64,000 nucleotides of DNA from Papilionanthe hookeriana x Papilionanthe teres (GCA_022702705.1 CM040422.1:42865270-42929269), one strand, 5' to 3'. Positions 31,960 through 44,973 are shown, numbered from the stretch's first letter. Made by a program: numbers and translations. The notes: generated by a model not told the origin, from the sequence alone.

Positions 31960-34607
31960 TCTCGGAGGTAGAACTTTTCCACTTCTTAAATTAACTTCAG
32001 TTATTTCTTCTGAATTTGGTGTTGAATCTGCCGGTGTATCCTCTTGAATTGGAATGTCTGGCTCTTCTGGTGTTGCTTCGAAATCTAATAGTTCTAACTC
32101 TATTGTGATCGGAACTCCTCAGAATTCATAAATGGACTCGTTGCTTGTCAAGCTTTCGTAGCCTCCTTTGTGAACATCTTCTTCGTCGTGGTCATCGAGG
32201 TTGTGTATGATTTGAGAATCATTATTTTTATTGGAATCGAGATTCGGATTAAGCTGGTTGTTGCTAGTTACGTAATCGTTAGAAACAGTCAAAAAGTAGC
32301 TAACGCCATAACCCTTATCATTATAAGATCCCGCCTGGGCGAGCAGATAATCATATAGAGTCAGGAGTTCGAGGGATTTCTCCCCTGAATCGGAAACAAC
32401 CATTCTAGGATAAGCAGCCCCTAGTCTACCCTTCGGAGCCTCGATCTTCTTTTCTTCCACGATCTTCTCCTCCTTCTGGGGCGGTTCTTCAATCACAAGT
32501 GATAGTGCCAGCTCGAAAGGTTTCAAACTCTGAGTTGAAGCGTGTACCGAAGCGGTCTGGATGTGATCCAAAATTTTCTTCGATGATTTTGTCCAGACGG
32601 TACTCCATCCATCATCGGTTGTATACGGGTTTATCGGAACAATGGGATCCGTTGAAATAACATTGACGGAACCTCCTTTATGGGGTTCCTTCATGTATTC
32701 CTTTAGGATCGTTATGTTCCCTTTCCAGAGATTGTCATCAAGCCAACTCTTGAAAGTGATGCAATCCTCTATCTTGTGTTCGAGCATCTGGTGGTAAGGG
32801 CAATAGTTCGGATGATCTTTCTTATTGACTTCCTCTAGCCTATTGGGCTCTGGTAGCTAAAAATTTGGTGTCTTTATTAAGCTACGGAACATCTTCGCTA
32901 TTGCTTCAGTCTTGAATGAATATTCTCTATTTAGAAGTTCTCTTAAGGTACACGATGAATGAGGCGGTTGTTCATAATGCTGAGGTGACTAATAGCTTAG
33001 TCGAGGCTGTTGGTAGCCCTGTTGAGGTTACTAATAGATCTATGGTGGTTGTTGGTAAGTCTGTTGTGGTGGTTGATAATTGGGCTGTGGTCGTTCTGGC
33101 GGTATCTGCATTGGCTGCTTGCCCTTATCTACTACCGCGACGATTCCAGATTTCTTTTCGAATGTTTTCACGGGCTTTTTCTTATCGGTCTTGTCCACGA
33201 AACTTAATTGCTTTGCCTCCTCTTGCAAGCTCCCGGCCTTGCTAAGCAACTTCTCGAAAGACTTGATTGTAAATTCTTTAAGGAGAAGTGCTATCAGGCC
33301 ATAGATACTCTTAAGTAGGATGCCAACTACCTGTTGTTCTTGAAGCTGTGGTTCACACTTCATGCTTAAATTCCTCCATCGAAGTATGTAATCCACTAAA
33401 GTCTCGTTCGGTTTCTGTTGCTCCACCACTAGATCACCGATAGTGATGTGGTGCTGAGCCCCGACAAACCGCTTAATGAAGACATTCTCTAGTTCTGAAA
33501 AGGTCTTTACTGAACCGTTCAACAATTCTACGTACCAGTCAAAGGCAATCCCTGAAAAACTGCTGACAAACTGATGGAAGAGTAGAGCGTCACTCCCACC
33601 GGCATTGCAGCAACTAGCACGAAAATGTGCGACATGCTGCCGGGGGTTTTTCCATTCCATCAAAAGTCTTAAACAGAGGTGGTATGAAGCCTTTCGGGTA
33701 TTGGTCTGCATCGAACTCTTGGGGGTAAGGTCTACCTATCCGAATAGATGCTCTACTCTTAGATTGTGCTAGGGCTTCTCCACCTGCTGTTCTACCATGT
33801 TTTTATGTCCTTTTCTGGGATCATGCTTTGTGTAGAATCATTCTTTGGTGGCTCGTCTCCGTTGACGGATGTGATCTCTTTTCCTCCAGCTGCGATATGG
33901 ATGATCTCTGGGGGTGTTTCTTTCTGATGTACCTGACTATGGAGAGTGGCTAAGGCAGCGGCCATCTCTTCCATCCTCTTTGCCATCTGGGAAATTGTAT
34001 CATCTCTTTCCCGAAGCTATGCCCTCATTACTTCCGGTTCATCTCTTTCTGCAGCTGCCGGAGCACCTTGCAAAGCTGATGATGCCCGCGTCTCAACCAT
34101 GTTGATTTCAGCATACTCGTCATTCATAAATTCTAATGAATTAACTTCATCTTCTAGTTTTTCTTCTCTTTCTTTTGCTAACCGTCGGATGTCGGTCCTT
34201 AACTTGTCCATGGCATCCTCTAGTGGCCTTTTCCGCACGGTCTCGTAGTTGTCACGTGACGGTTGTTGAACTTCCTTTCCAGGAGTCCCCTTTATTGCAG
34301 TAGCGCTTTCTTCTGATTCAAGTCTCTTAACGAGACTTTTCTTCTCAGGACATTGTTTTGGTCTTAGCTCGCCAGTAGTAGGTCGCCATATCATCCTTCT
34401 TGCAGCCGGAAGCCTGGGACCGGATGGCCTGTCGGCTATATGCTGGAAGGTGGTATACTCCCTAATTTGAAGTCCCGATACAACAACGGGTGAACTAGTT
34501 TTTATCTTCTTCTTTGGTTTCTCTATGGCAGCAATAGGCTCTATTCGCAGTCCGAGGTGGGATTTAGCTGGCACCGGTCTCATCCTTCATAAGATTTCTG
34601 ACACAGG
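31960..34607 (-). pseudogene. E2 gag, part downstream of the E3 insertion
   Basis: It begins at the insertion point (PVSEIL, then a stop) and continues with a helical, charged part at 34017-34583 (DKLRTDIRRLAKEREEK). The capsid domain (33040-33711) shows SGIAFDWYVELLNGSVKTF, FIKRFVGAQHHITIGDL and ETLVDYILRWRNLSMKCEPQ, typical of plant gag. A Gln/Pro-rich tail (QPNYQPPQQTYQQPP) follows, then CPYH-type HQMLEHKIEDC zinc-knuckle-like residues near 32790, and the 32119-32787 frame. Gag builds the particle. E3 has split this gene, and several frameshifts are present. The region 31960-32118 is the gag-protease connector. Confidence 0.85.
34603..34607. repeat. Left target-site duplication of E3 (ACAGG)
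   Basis: ACAGG directly precedes the LTR start. An identical ACAGG follows the right LTR end at 63249-63253. Confidence 0.9.
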
Positions 34608-34790
34608 TGTCGGCATATTTTTAGGTTGCGTGTTTTATTTTGAAAAAAAGGGGTCGCCTAACAGAAGTTGTCGGCGAATTTTTAATTTAATTTAAATAAA
34701 TAATTTTGAAAAGTAGTATTTGATTTTGAAAATAATTTTAAATTTGAAGGTTTTAAGATATGAGATTAAACCGATCTCACATCCCAAATA

Positions 34791-34800
34791 GTTTATATAA
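34791..34800 (-). promoter_or_regulatory. Candidate TATA box, E3 3' LTR
   Basis: GTTTATATAA on the plus strand, in the same context and at the same distance from the LTR end as in E2. Confidence 0.3.
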
Positions 34801-36737
34801 ACGAGCACCGCACCACAAACCGTGTATCTATCCCTAAGGATAGACACATCGCTTGACGGTGGGGCTCGATTAAGTAAACTAGAAGATTTGTGACATCCGT
34901 TTGGTACTGCGAACCAATTTTATAAGCCGACAAATTCCCCGCTTAATATGAAAGCATTAAACAGGGTTTATATTACTCGGGTTCTTGAAAATTCCCTATA
35001 AGGGCAAGCCACTATAGTTAATTACATCTTAAGTGACGGGAATCACCTAAGAAAACTCTCGATAATAATCAATAATTCTGCTCTCAAGAATTTCAAAGTT
35101 TAAGTCTTCAAGGGATTGAATTTTGGAATTTCAATAGGGAATGGATCAGGTTTGGAACATTTTGTTTTGTGAATCCAAAGGAAGAAAAGTAGGAGAAATC
35201 ACAGATTCGAAGTGAACTTCGGTAATTTCCCGACTATCCTATTGTTTTGCTTGGATTTAAGAAAGTCCTACTATTTATTTAAATGTTTTGATTTTGCCAA
35301 TTTTAATTAATTAGGACTTATATTTATATGATAGAATCATACAAATAGCCTTGAAGATGTGAGGGTTTATTGTCGTACCGGACGACTACCTCGGAATCCT
35401 AAGACCGGTTAGGGCTTAATTTGCAATGCAAGCGCTAACGAAGAATTGAGGATTTATGTTGCACTTAGGCAAACTACCTCGAAGTCCTATGGCTTTGTTA
35501 TTTAATTCTAGGAAAGTTTTGCTGAAGTAGACTCAGGTTTTGCTGATGACGATGGCCGTGCTGCCCACCATGCTCTGAGCTCCTTATTGTTGCAGAGGTT
35601 TAGTTTTGGAAATCATAAATCAGGAGATGAGAAAAGTGTTTTGGTTTAGAGAAGTCTTAATTTTCCAAGTGTTTTTTGTGTTTTAATTAAAACAAATCTT
35701 AAAGTTGATTATAACGACACCGGTTAAGATCCCACGGTTCCATCCTTCCGGCATCATTATTTTTATCGGATTCACTTAGTCCGGATGAATTTGCTAAACT
35801 CAACCGAATGAGTTCCACACTTTCATTTAGACCGTGGGAAATCCCGTTAGCAACACGTAGGTTACATCATCCGAGGTATTCCCGATCATCCAACGAGGAC
35901 GTTTTAATTTAGTTGCAATTGTAGTTTTGTGTTTTGTTTGTGATTAAATTTTGAGTTGTTTTATATTTTGAAATGTTGTGGCGGTGAATTTTATCTTGCA
36001 ATGACTTTTAACTTAATTTTGGTTTCAGTTTTAGGGTCTATCCTAAAGGTGTGAGTTTTCATGCAACAGTTGTTTATCATACAAGAAAAGTAAATGCAAT
36101 GCAGTTAAATAAATTGCAATAATGTAAATTGCAAGAAAGTAAATTGCAATAAAATAAAAGCGTACTCGGAGGGTCTTCCCGTCATCCCAAGCTACACTTA
36201 AAACACAATTAGAATATTTAAGCAAGTTCCCTGGTAAAGCTAAGGGAAAGGTTATGGTTTTCTACCAAATTCCTAATCCTATAGCTAGTCATCTCCTATG
36301 ACGTCTAGGTTCTTTGTGTTTTGGTTTAAGGACGATTTTCTTCATCAAAGAACAATTAAGTCCAATTGTTCTTATAAATGTCCTATCATATTGAGGAAGT
36401 GCTTAAGAATAATCTTAAACATCTTTTCAATATTTTCTAGGATTGTTTTAAGTCCAAATGGGTTTAATTGTACAAATGAATTAATCGTCCGAGAATTCAA
36501 GCTTTGTTGTTATCTTGCTCAGTGAACTAGGACATTTGAATATCCTATAAGTGAAGTAACATTTCATTTAATGTTCTGTTTAGGAGTTATGATAACTAAA
36601 ACTTTTGAGGGTAAATTGGTGTTCAAATGGTTTGTGATTTAGTTTAATTTCCATTAATGAGTTTAAATTTAGAATAGTGTTCAATTTATTTTAGATTTAT
36701 TTTGAATTCTTTATGTCTTTGGTGATGTTATATCTAA

Positions 36738-37195
36738 TTCAATTTAATTTAATTTAATTGAGTTTTAATTTAATTTAATTCAATTGAGTTTGATTTGATG
36801 TTAAATTAATTTAATTTGATTTGATTTAATTTTAATTCAATTTGATTTAATTTAATTTAATTTAATTTTAATTTAATTTAATTTAATTTAATTTAATTTT
36901 TAATTTGGTTTAACTTAATTTAATTTGGTTTTATTTATTCAATTTAATTTAATTTAATTTGTTTATTTAATTTAATTTAATTTAATTTAATTCAACTTTT
37001 AATTTTAATTTAATTTAATTTAATTTAATTTAATTTAATTTAATTTATTTTAAATTTATTTTATTTAATTTAATTTAACTTAATTTAATTTGATTTTATT
37101 TATTTAATTTAATTTAATTTAATTTATTCATTTAATTTAATTTAATTTGTTTATTTAATTTAATTTAATCTTTAATTTAATCCAGCTTTTTTAAT
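36738..37195. repeat. TTTAA low-complexity tract, E3 3' LTR
   Basis: Tandem TAATTTAATTT units interspersed with TTTATT. The copy in the right LTR (57783-58240) differs by only a few units. Confidence 0.8.
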
Positions 37196-39014
37196 TTAAT
37201 TTTATTTTTAATTTTAATTGAAATTTTAAAAGAGTTTAATAATTTAATTTTAGTTTAATGATTAAGTCTTTTAATATTTTGAATTTGAGTTATCATTTTT
37301 AATTAGAAATTAAATATTATTGAAATGATTAATTTAGGGATTTTTAAATTAAAGAATAAATCTCTTCCTAATAATATCCCTATTTTAATAATTCCAATTT
37401 TATTATTCTTCCAAATTTAATCCATTATTTAATTAAAGTTTAAACATTTTAAAATTGCTTAATGGGTTTCTACCCTTTAATTATTTAAATTTCAATCATC
37501 CAAATTAGATTAGGATCAAATATTTTACTTGTTAATTTTTTTATTAAACCTAAAGTTTTAATTAAGGATTAAAATTTTAATTACTATTTTACCCTTTAAA
37601 CTTAATAATTTCATAACTCACTAAATTGAACTCAAATGAACTTGAAATTTTTATGAGACTTCACTCATGTGTCAATAAAGACATGAGAGGAGAAAATGTG
37701 ATTTTTCTGTATTTAATTTATTTATATAATTATTTTTGGTAGAAAATAGAGATTTTCAAGGAAAATTTAATAACATGACCAAGGGAAAGTTTCTGTCCTT
37801 AAGAAAATTAGGGGATATTCCTAATGACCATAGGACCACTTGGACCAATTTTGGTTATTTTTTGAATTATATTATTTTTGTTATAATTATTTTAAGTTTT
37901 GGAGTGTTAATTAATTTAAAAATAAAATAAATGTTGAAAAATGGATTTTATAATTTTCAAAAATCTCTCTGATATCAAGGAAATTAGAGAAGCAAATTTT
38001 GCAATTTTCTGATTTTTCTATAATTTATTATAATTATTTTAGTGAAAATGCTAGAAAATACATTTTTTTTAATTTTAAAATTACCTTAAAGCTTTAAAAT
38101 TTAATATCTCACCAAATAGACCTAAGAAAAATGTGGGATTTGTTCCTATGTGATTAAAATTCAAAATGTGACATTTTGGTGAATTTTATTATTTTTGTGA
38201 TTTTTATTATTTTTTAATTATTAAAAATATTAAAATATGATTAAAAATCAACTTTTTTAGAAAATTGAAATTTTAATTTTCTTAGGTTCCCCTGATATCA
38301 GAGAGGCTCCAAAACCAATTTGGTGAATTTTTGAAAGGTATTTTGAAAGTTATGAATTTTTTAAGTTTAAAATGACTAAATGGCTTAATCAACCCAATTA
38401 GTGGGGCTAACCAAGTCCAATTGACCTCAAATTTTTATGGTGGGTTCCTATGATCCTAAAGGTTAGTGGAGAATTGATTTCAAGTCAATTTGATGCATGG
38501 TTAACTTTAATTAATTAAAGACCTATTTTGGGTTTTTAAGCCAATTAGGGTTGTTTTAAATGAACTAAGTCAAAACCTATTTTTCCTAAGGTTCTCTGGT
38601 CATAAGAAACATCACCAAATTTTCCTAGAATTTATTTCACAACATGCTATTTATTGGAATTAAAATACTCAAAACAGTAACTTGAATTTGAAAAATCAAT
38701 AACTTTTCATAGGGATGGCCTCTGACTTTGGAAAATTCAGGGAATGTTCCCAAATTCAGAGGCTTCAAAAGCCCTATGGTCTCATGCCATGGTGAATTGT
38801 ATGCATGCATGGAGAATTAAAATAATGCAGAGAGTAAATAAATTATAAAAAATAAAATACTTGATGAAATTAAATTATTTCTTTTCCACATTATTCTCCT
38901 CTGTTCACTGAGCAAGAGGGTATTTTTATTTTATTTTTCTGATTTTTCTACACAGAGATATGAATTTTTGAAGTTTAGGGAATTAAATAAATAGAAAAAT
39001 ATCCTAATTTTCTA

Positions 39015-39240
39015 TTTATCCACGCGGCGCCGCGTCAACCTCGGCAGCTCCGAACGCACACGCGTCGCGCTCCCATTCGACGACGCCACCCGAGTCGGCG
39101 GCCGGGCCCCGTGGTTCTCGTACCGTCTCCCGGTCCGACGCCATCCGAGCCGTTCGTCCGCGCGTGTGTTGAATGAACGGCATCCGTTCATCGTCCCCGA
39201 GCGTCCTCACCCGAGAGCCGTCCACACTAAATCTCTAAGA
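39015..39240. other. GC-rich block with 14-bp palindrome, E3 3' LTR
   Basis: It holds the perfect palindrome ACGCGGCGCCGCGT at 39022-39035 and dense CpG. The palindrome is intact at 60064-60077 and decayed in E0 (ACGCAGCGCCACGT), with changes expected from deamination. Confidence 0.5.
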
Positions 39241-42217
39241 TCTCACTCGATACTCAATGGATTTTTATGTTCTTATGCTCTATGGATTCGTCTTGAAGAG
39301 ACGAACACATCTATACGGTTAACATGCATTGAAATTAAGGCATTTGAAATGGAGAATCTATAGAAGCTCGGGATAAAGAATTAGCTCATACCTTTGCTCA
39401 GAGAAGTGTGGCTTCAATCTGAGAGTTGTTGCACCTTCGATTGGATCCCAGCAAGCTCCAGATGAAGTCTCCTAGTCTGGTGAATTGTCTGGATGTGATT
39501 TCGACCAAGCCCGATCACAAAGCTTAGAGGCTGGAGCAACTGGGTGGCCTGGAGATGGGGCTTTTACTGGTGGACACCTTCCCTTGGTCTGGTGAAGGTG
39601 TAGAACCAATCAATTTGGGAATTAGCTCACTATGGAGAAGTGTCCTGGTTTTGGGTGGAATTTCAACTCTGAAATTGAGCTCACAGAGGAGAAATGGCAG
39701 GGGGATCTCACTGGGGATCAAGTGCTCTGTGTATGGGGAGGAGTCTGGAACAATTTTGGCAGAGTTTTGGCAAGGTTTGTGCTTTTTTTTCTCTCATGGC
39801 CGAGAGAGGTGGAGTTTAAATAGGAGAGGGTGGAGGGCCTCCCAGGGAGAGTTAGGGCTTGGGATCAGCTGCTCTTGGCAAGAGAAGAACAGCTACAATG
39901 GCCACTGGGGATGGGGCAGCTCAGCAGGTGAGAATTTCAAAGTTGGCTCACATGTGAGCTTTCGGCCATGGTGTTTTCCGGCGGCCTGGTGGCCGGCCGG
40001 CCAGGCATGGGTCACCCTCAAGGTCAGGTTAGTCAGGGCTGGGGCTTGGTGCAAGCAATTGGCCATTGTCATGTGTAAAGGCTTTGATTCAAAGTAGAAT
40101 GGGGCATGGCTAGTTTTGAGTCTAAATGGGTCAATCCACCCATTTGGGCTTGGTGCACCCTTCAAGGTGGCTTTGGATGCTTGTGGGGGATCAAAGGGAT
40201 CAGCTGGTTTGGCATGGAGAAGTCTCCATCCAAATATATTTGGATTAAATTTAAGTTTAGGTGAAACATGATTAAGGCTAATGAGCTTTATGGATTAAGG
40301 AAAGCCCTCCCTCTTCTTACCCAATATGGCATGGTGGAGTGTCCAAAGCTCTCATGGCTCACATGTGGCTCATGCATGGCTTCATGGCTCACCTTTGGCT
40401 TGGCAAAAAGTTTGGTCAATTTCATAAAAAAGGATTTTAAGGATTTTGGATAATTTGGTGGAAATTTGGATGAAGCTTGATTTGGAATAATTTGATGGTG
40501 AATTTAGGACTTAGGTAATGGATTTAATTAAGTGGATGACAAATGGAGATGTCATGTGGGCTTTAGGGTAGATTTTGGGCCTTTGGATGTGGTGAAGTGG
40601 GCTTTTAGGAAAGTTTAAGGGAAATGGGCTTTTGATTTTAGGATGGGTATTTGGATAAAAATTTTGTGAAGAACTTTGTCAAATAAATGTCATAATTGGT
40701 TTAGGGATGTTCTATGAAGGGCTTGGAATTAATTTGATGTGATTTGGAGTTGAATTGGTTTGAATTTGGGTTTATTTGGTAAGTGGGCCTATGTAGGTCC
40801 AAGTGGGCCAAGTTGGGCTAATGTTGGGCTAGAGTTGAAATTGATGTAAAATCAATGTTGAGAAATGTTTATGGGGGTGTTTCAAAGAGGTTTTGGCTTT
40901 GTTTGGGCTTTGATTTTGGGGTTTGGGCTCATTTGGGTTAGGTTTGGGTTTAGGTCAAAAATGGGCCTTTAACCTTGGGTTGAGTTTGAGTGGGGTTTGG
41001 GTCTAAATTTTGGGCAAATCATGTTAGTATTTTGTTTGTGGGAATTTTAAGGAATATTTAGAAAAGATTTGGGGTTAATTGGAATTGAGTTGGGTGAGTT
41101 TGGGTTAAGTTTAGGTCATGGGTCCAAATTGGGCTTTAAGGCCAAAAGTGAGATTGAATCCAAATGTCAATCAAATTGGGCTTAAATTTGGTCTAGATTG
41201 GTATTGGGGATGTTGAATTGAAGTTTAGAATTTAATTGGACCAAAATTGGGGTCAATTAGGTAGGTTTGGTTTGACATTGGGTTCACTTAGGGTTAAAAT
41301 GGGTCAAATTGGGGGTTTTGACAAACGTAGGGTAAATTGACAAAATTGGCCCATGGTGTAGTTGGACAAAATAAAATTGGGAATATTTGGGATTTTCTGG
41401 AATTTTCTGGGAATTTTCTGATTTTTTGGATTTTTAGGCCAAGAGGGGTATTTTGGGTATTTGGAGGGTATTGGGAGGTATTTTTAGAATTTTTGGTATT
41501 TTTGGGTATGGATGATCAGTTTAAGTGATGTGGAAATGTTTGGGAATTATTTTGGAGAATTTTGGGTAATTTGGAAATTTTTGAGAAATTTGGGTAATTT
41601 TAAGGGTTTTGGGTAGGTTTAGTAGGTGTAGGGTCCCGGGGGTCAAAAATTGAAAATTTAGGAAATTGAAGTTTGGGTAAATTTGGGTGGAAAGAAGTCA
41701 TTTTGGTTGAGCCATGAAGCCATATCAAGCCCACATGAGCCATGAAGGTACTCACTTGAGGCATTCACTATGTTGTTCCTAACCCTCTTGCGCCAAGGGC
41801 TTAGGGGTTAAGGATCATCCATGTGGATCACCTACATGAGTCAGGAGGTCAAGTTAGGTATGGGTGTGGTTTTATGAGGTATGTGGAAGTGTAGTGTGTA
41901 GGTGTAGTGTATAAGTGTGGTGTGTGTAAGTCAGCCCCTTCACCGGACCAGGCCACCCAGGGCAGTCCTAAGGCCAAAGAGTCCTATAGGAACTCATCCT
42001 TTAAACTTCCACATTTGATTTCAACCCTCTAGGTGATTAGGGGTCTATAGTCAAGTTTGTAGAGTTTGCAGGGAGTTAAGAAGTGGTTTGAATTTCTAAA
42101 AGGTGGGTCCCAATTCTAGTCCTCTAAGATAGTCAAAGGAAAAGCTTAAGGCTAGATCCTAAGTACTAAAGAGAAGAAGAGAAGACCTCATCAAAAATGA
42201 GGTCAACAAATGGACCC

Positions 42218-42260
42218 CCAATAGGTGTGGTGAGCTGACGGAGCACACCGCGCGTATTGG
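42218..42260. repeat. Long palindrome beside the 3' LTR, E3
   Basis: CCAATAGGTGTGGTGAGCT / AGCACACCGCGCGTATTGG with a 5-nt loop, one more mismatch than in E2 (23034-23076). It starts 10 bp from the LTR. Confidence 0.6.
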
Positions 42261-42512
42261 CGTTGACCGAAACGATCAACAAAACCAACACAGATGTCCA
42301 AGTGAAACCGGAGATTCCTGAACTCTCGCTGGGGAAAGGAAAAGGAGGTAAACTCCAAATCACATGACCTGGGGGAATTTCGATTTGGATTTTATTTTGT
42401 CTCAATTTAAGTTTCGATGTGTGAGTTTAGATTTCAATTTGGAGTTTTAATTTAAATTGGAGTTTGTCAAAATTAATTTGAAGGATTTGATTTGAAATGA
42501 AAATTGGAATTC

Positions 42513-44286
42513 TGAGGTTTTAGATGTAACATCTTCAACCTCGAAAGAAAATTGGATTGATTAGATTGAATCGTTGCAATGAGAAGAGATCTCAGAGTAA
42601 TGCGGTGTTGGATGTAAAATCCTTAACCTCAAGAGTTTGATTTTGATGTATTTCAGTGCAATAGGAAAAGAATCCTAAAGCAGTGCAGTCTTGGATGTAA
42701 AATCCTCGACCCAAAAGGTTTGAATTTGATGTATTTCAGTGCAATAGGAAAGAATCCTAAAGCAGTGCAGTCTTGGATATAAAATCCTCGACCCAAAAGT
42801 TTGAATTTGATGTATTTCGAGTGCAATAGGGAAGAATCCTAAAGCGATGCGAGTCTTGGATGTAAAATCCTCGACCCAAAAGTTTGAATTTGATGTATTT
42901 CAGTGCAATAGGAAAGAATCCTAAAGCAGTGCAGTCTTGGATATAAAATCCTCGACCAAAAAGTTTGAATTTGATGTATTTCAGTGCAATAGGAAAGAAT
43001 CCTAAAGCAGTGCAGTCTTGGATGTAAAATCCTCGACCCAAAAGTTTGAATTTGATGTATTTCAGTGCAATAGGAAAGAATCCTAAAGCAAGTACGAGTC
43101 TTGGATATAAAATCCTCGACCCAAAAGTTTGAATTTGATGTATTTCGAGTGCAATAGGGGAAGAATCCTAAAGCGAGTGCAGTCTTGGATGTAAAATCCT
43201 CGACCCAAAAGTTTGAATTTGATGTATTTCAGTGCAATAGGAAAGAATCCTAAAGCAGTGCAGTCTTGGATATAAAATCCTCGACCCAAAAGTTTGAATT
43301 TGATGTATTTCAGTGCAATAGGAAAGAATCCTAAAGCAGTGCGAGTCTTGGATGTAAAATCCTCGACCCAAAAGTTTGAATTTGATGTATTTCGAGTGCA
43401 ATAGGGAAGAATCCTAAAGCGAGTGCGGTCTTGGATGTAAAATCCTCGACCCAAAAGTTTGAATTTGATGTATTTCAGGTGCGATAGGAAAAGAATCCTA
43501 AAGCGATGCGGTCTTGGATGTAAAATCCTCGACCCAAATGGTTGAATTTGATGTATTTCAAGGGCAATAGGAAAAGAATCCTAAAGCAAGTGCAGTCTTG
43601 GATATAAAATCCTCGACCCAAAAGGTTGAATTTGATGTACTTCAGTGCAATAGGAAAGAATCCTAAAGCAGTGCAGTCTTGGATATAAAATCCTCGACCC
43701 AAAAGTTTGAATTTGATGTATTTCAGTGCAATAGGAAAGAATCCTAAAGTAGTGCAGTCTTGGATGTAAAATCCTCGACCCAAAAGGTTTGAACTTGATG
43801 TATTTCAGTGCAATAGGAAAAGAATCCTAAAGCAGTGCAGTCTTGGATGTAAAATCCTCGACCCAAAAGTTTGAATTTGATGTATTTCAGTGCAATAGGA
43901 AAGAATCCTAAAGCAATGCAGTCTTGGATGTAAAATCCTCGACCCAAAATGGTTGAATTTGATGTATTTCAGTGCAATAGGAAAAGAATCCTAAAGCAGT
44001 GCAGTCTTGGATATAAAATCCTCGACCCAAAAGGTTGAATTTGATGTACTTCAGTGCAATAGGAAAGAATCCTAAAGCAGTGCAGTCTTGGATATAAAAT
44101 CCTCGACCCAAAAGGTTGAATTTGATGTACTTCAGTGCAATAGGAAAGAATCCTAAAGCAGTGCGGTCTTGGATATAAAATCCTCGACCCAAAAGGTTGA
44201 ATTTGATGTACTTCAGTGCAATAGGAAAGAATCCTAAAGCAGTGCAGTCTTGGATATAAAATCCTCGACCCAAAAGGTTGAATTTG
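42513..44286. repeat. 81-bp tandem repeat (about 21-22 units), E3 3'UTR
   Basis: The landmark CTTGGAT recurs every 79-86 bp, mostly 81, from about 42690 to 44249, with more diverged units before it. Each unit carries TCCTCGACCC, TTTGATGTATTTC and a small inverted repeat TAGGA-AAGAA-TCCTA. Because 81 is a multiple of three, the minus strand has open frames that repeat a 27-residue unit with GRGFYIQD and LKYIKF. I take this as a by-product rather than a real protein. Variation at CAG sites within units (GCAG, GCGAG, GCGG) fits the error-like pattern of this region. Confidence 0.9.
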
Positions 44287-44560
44287 ATTGAGATTTGAAA
44301 TCTGGAAAGATTGAATATGAAATTTGATTTGAAATTTGTAAGATCAAATTTGAAATTTGATCGAGATTGGATTTGAAATTTGATTGAGAATTTGATTTGA
44401 GATTTGAAAAGATCAAATTTGAAATTTGATCGAGAGTGGATTTGGAATTTGATTGAGAATTTGATTTGAGATTTGAAAAGATTGAAATTTGATTTGGAAT
44501 TTGGAAAGATTGAATTTGAAATTTGATTGAGAATTTGCTTTGTGATTTGATTTATCATTC
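44287..44560. repeat. Short irregular GAAATTTGATT repeats, E3 3'UTR
   Basis: Repeated GAAATTTGATTTGA-like units of 20-60 bp directly beside the 81-bp array. Possibly a second, older array. Confidence 0.6.
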
Positions 44561-44652
44561 ATGTTGATTTCGTTTATCTTTTAATGATTCAAATTTTATT
44601 TTATCGTTCATTTAATGTTCACGTGAATTTGGTGTTCGTCATTTTTAGATTT

Positions 44653-44973
44653 TTAAAGAAAGTTTTCTTTTATTCTCTTTTTTATTTCTTTTTTGTTCTT
44701 TGTTCGAAGTTCATTTAACTTTAATGGCGTTTCCCAATCAATTTGCACAAAAGAGGTGAAGGCCAAAAACGTGACATGGTCACTTTCATTCCAATCATGT
44801 TGAAAATACATCATACAACTCGATCTGGAATACATTTCATACAATCCATGTAGACTCAAAACGGACGGTGTATGATCTTTGTTGGTCCATAAAAAGAAGC
44901 ATTTGTCAAAAATCCATGTCTGAATAGTGGGGTACATGGTTAATAACATCACCTTCCAAGCCATCCTTGGCAA
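44653..44973 (-). CDS. Possible small ORF downstream of AlkB, E3
   Basis: A 106-codon open frame, overlapping the AlkB frame end by about 25 bp, containing KVMLLTMYPTIQTWIFDK, then QIDWETPLKLNE and a lysine-rich end. The E2 counterpart (24890-25217) is similar in sequence but has stops. It could equally be a conserved 3'UTR. No domain recognised. Confidence 0.25.
   Translation of the reverse strand: MPRMAWKVMLLTMYPTIQTWIFDKCFFLWTNKDHTPSVLSLHGLYEMYSRSSCMMYFQHDWNESDHVTFLAFTSFVQIDWETPLKLNELRTKNKKEIKKRIKENFL

Larger units (their letters stand above)
15282..34607 (-). mobile_element. E2: Tat/Ogre-like retrotransposon with AlkB, part left of E3
   Basis: One LTR (15282-23024), then on the minus strand in reverse order 3'UTR with minisatellite, ORF3/AlkB, integrase, two RNase H domains, RT, protease and most of gag. 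E3 is inserted in gag after 34607; the gag 5' part resumes at 63249. The leader and 5' LTR lie right of the window. Several stops are present but long segments, including RT, remain open, so E2 is of intermediate age. Confidence 0.9.
34608..42208 (-). repeat. E3 3' LTR (7,601 bp)
   Basis: It runs from TGTCGGCATATTTTTAGG to GAGGTCAACA. It contains the TATA-like box (34791-34800), a TTTAA tract, a GC-rich block with the palindrome ACGCGGCGCCGCGT (39022-39035), TTGGGC-rich sequence and a terminal hairpin (42184-42204). No gene is present. In the element's sense its U3 end is at 42208. Confidence 0.93.

Noticed and set aside
36298..36525. Plus-strand ORF in the LTR (also at 16981 and 57344) starting MTS.F.VWFKD
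   Set aside because: It is opposite to the element's transcription, and the E2 version is frameshifted in the middle compared with E3. Similarity follows from LTR homology.
39555..40097. 180-codon plus-strand ORF in the E3 LTR (and 60372-60866)
   Set aside because: The frame is not kept in E2 or E0, runs against the element's sense, and has no recognisable motif.
42513..44286. CRISPR-like array
   Set aside because: Units are contiguous tandem copies with no unique spacers, in a plant retrotransposon.
42757..44558. Repeat protein with 27-residue GRGFYIQD units
   Set aside because: The open frames come from an 81-bp repeat without stops. They lie after the AlkB stop in a region that is a non-coding minisatellite in relatives, and they change frame at units of 82-86 bp.
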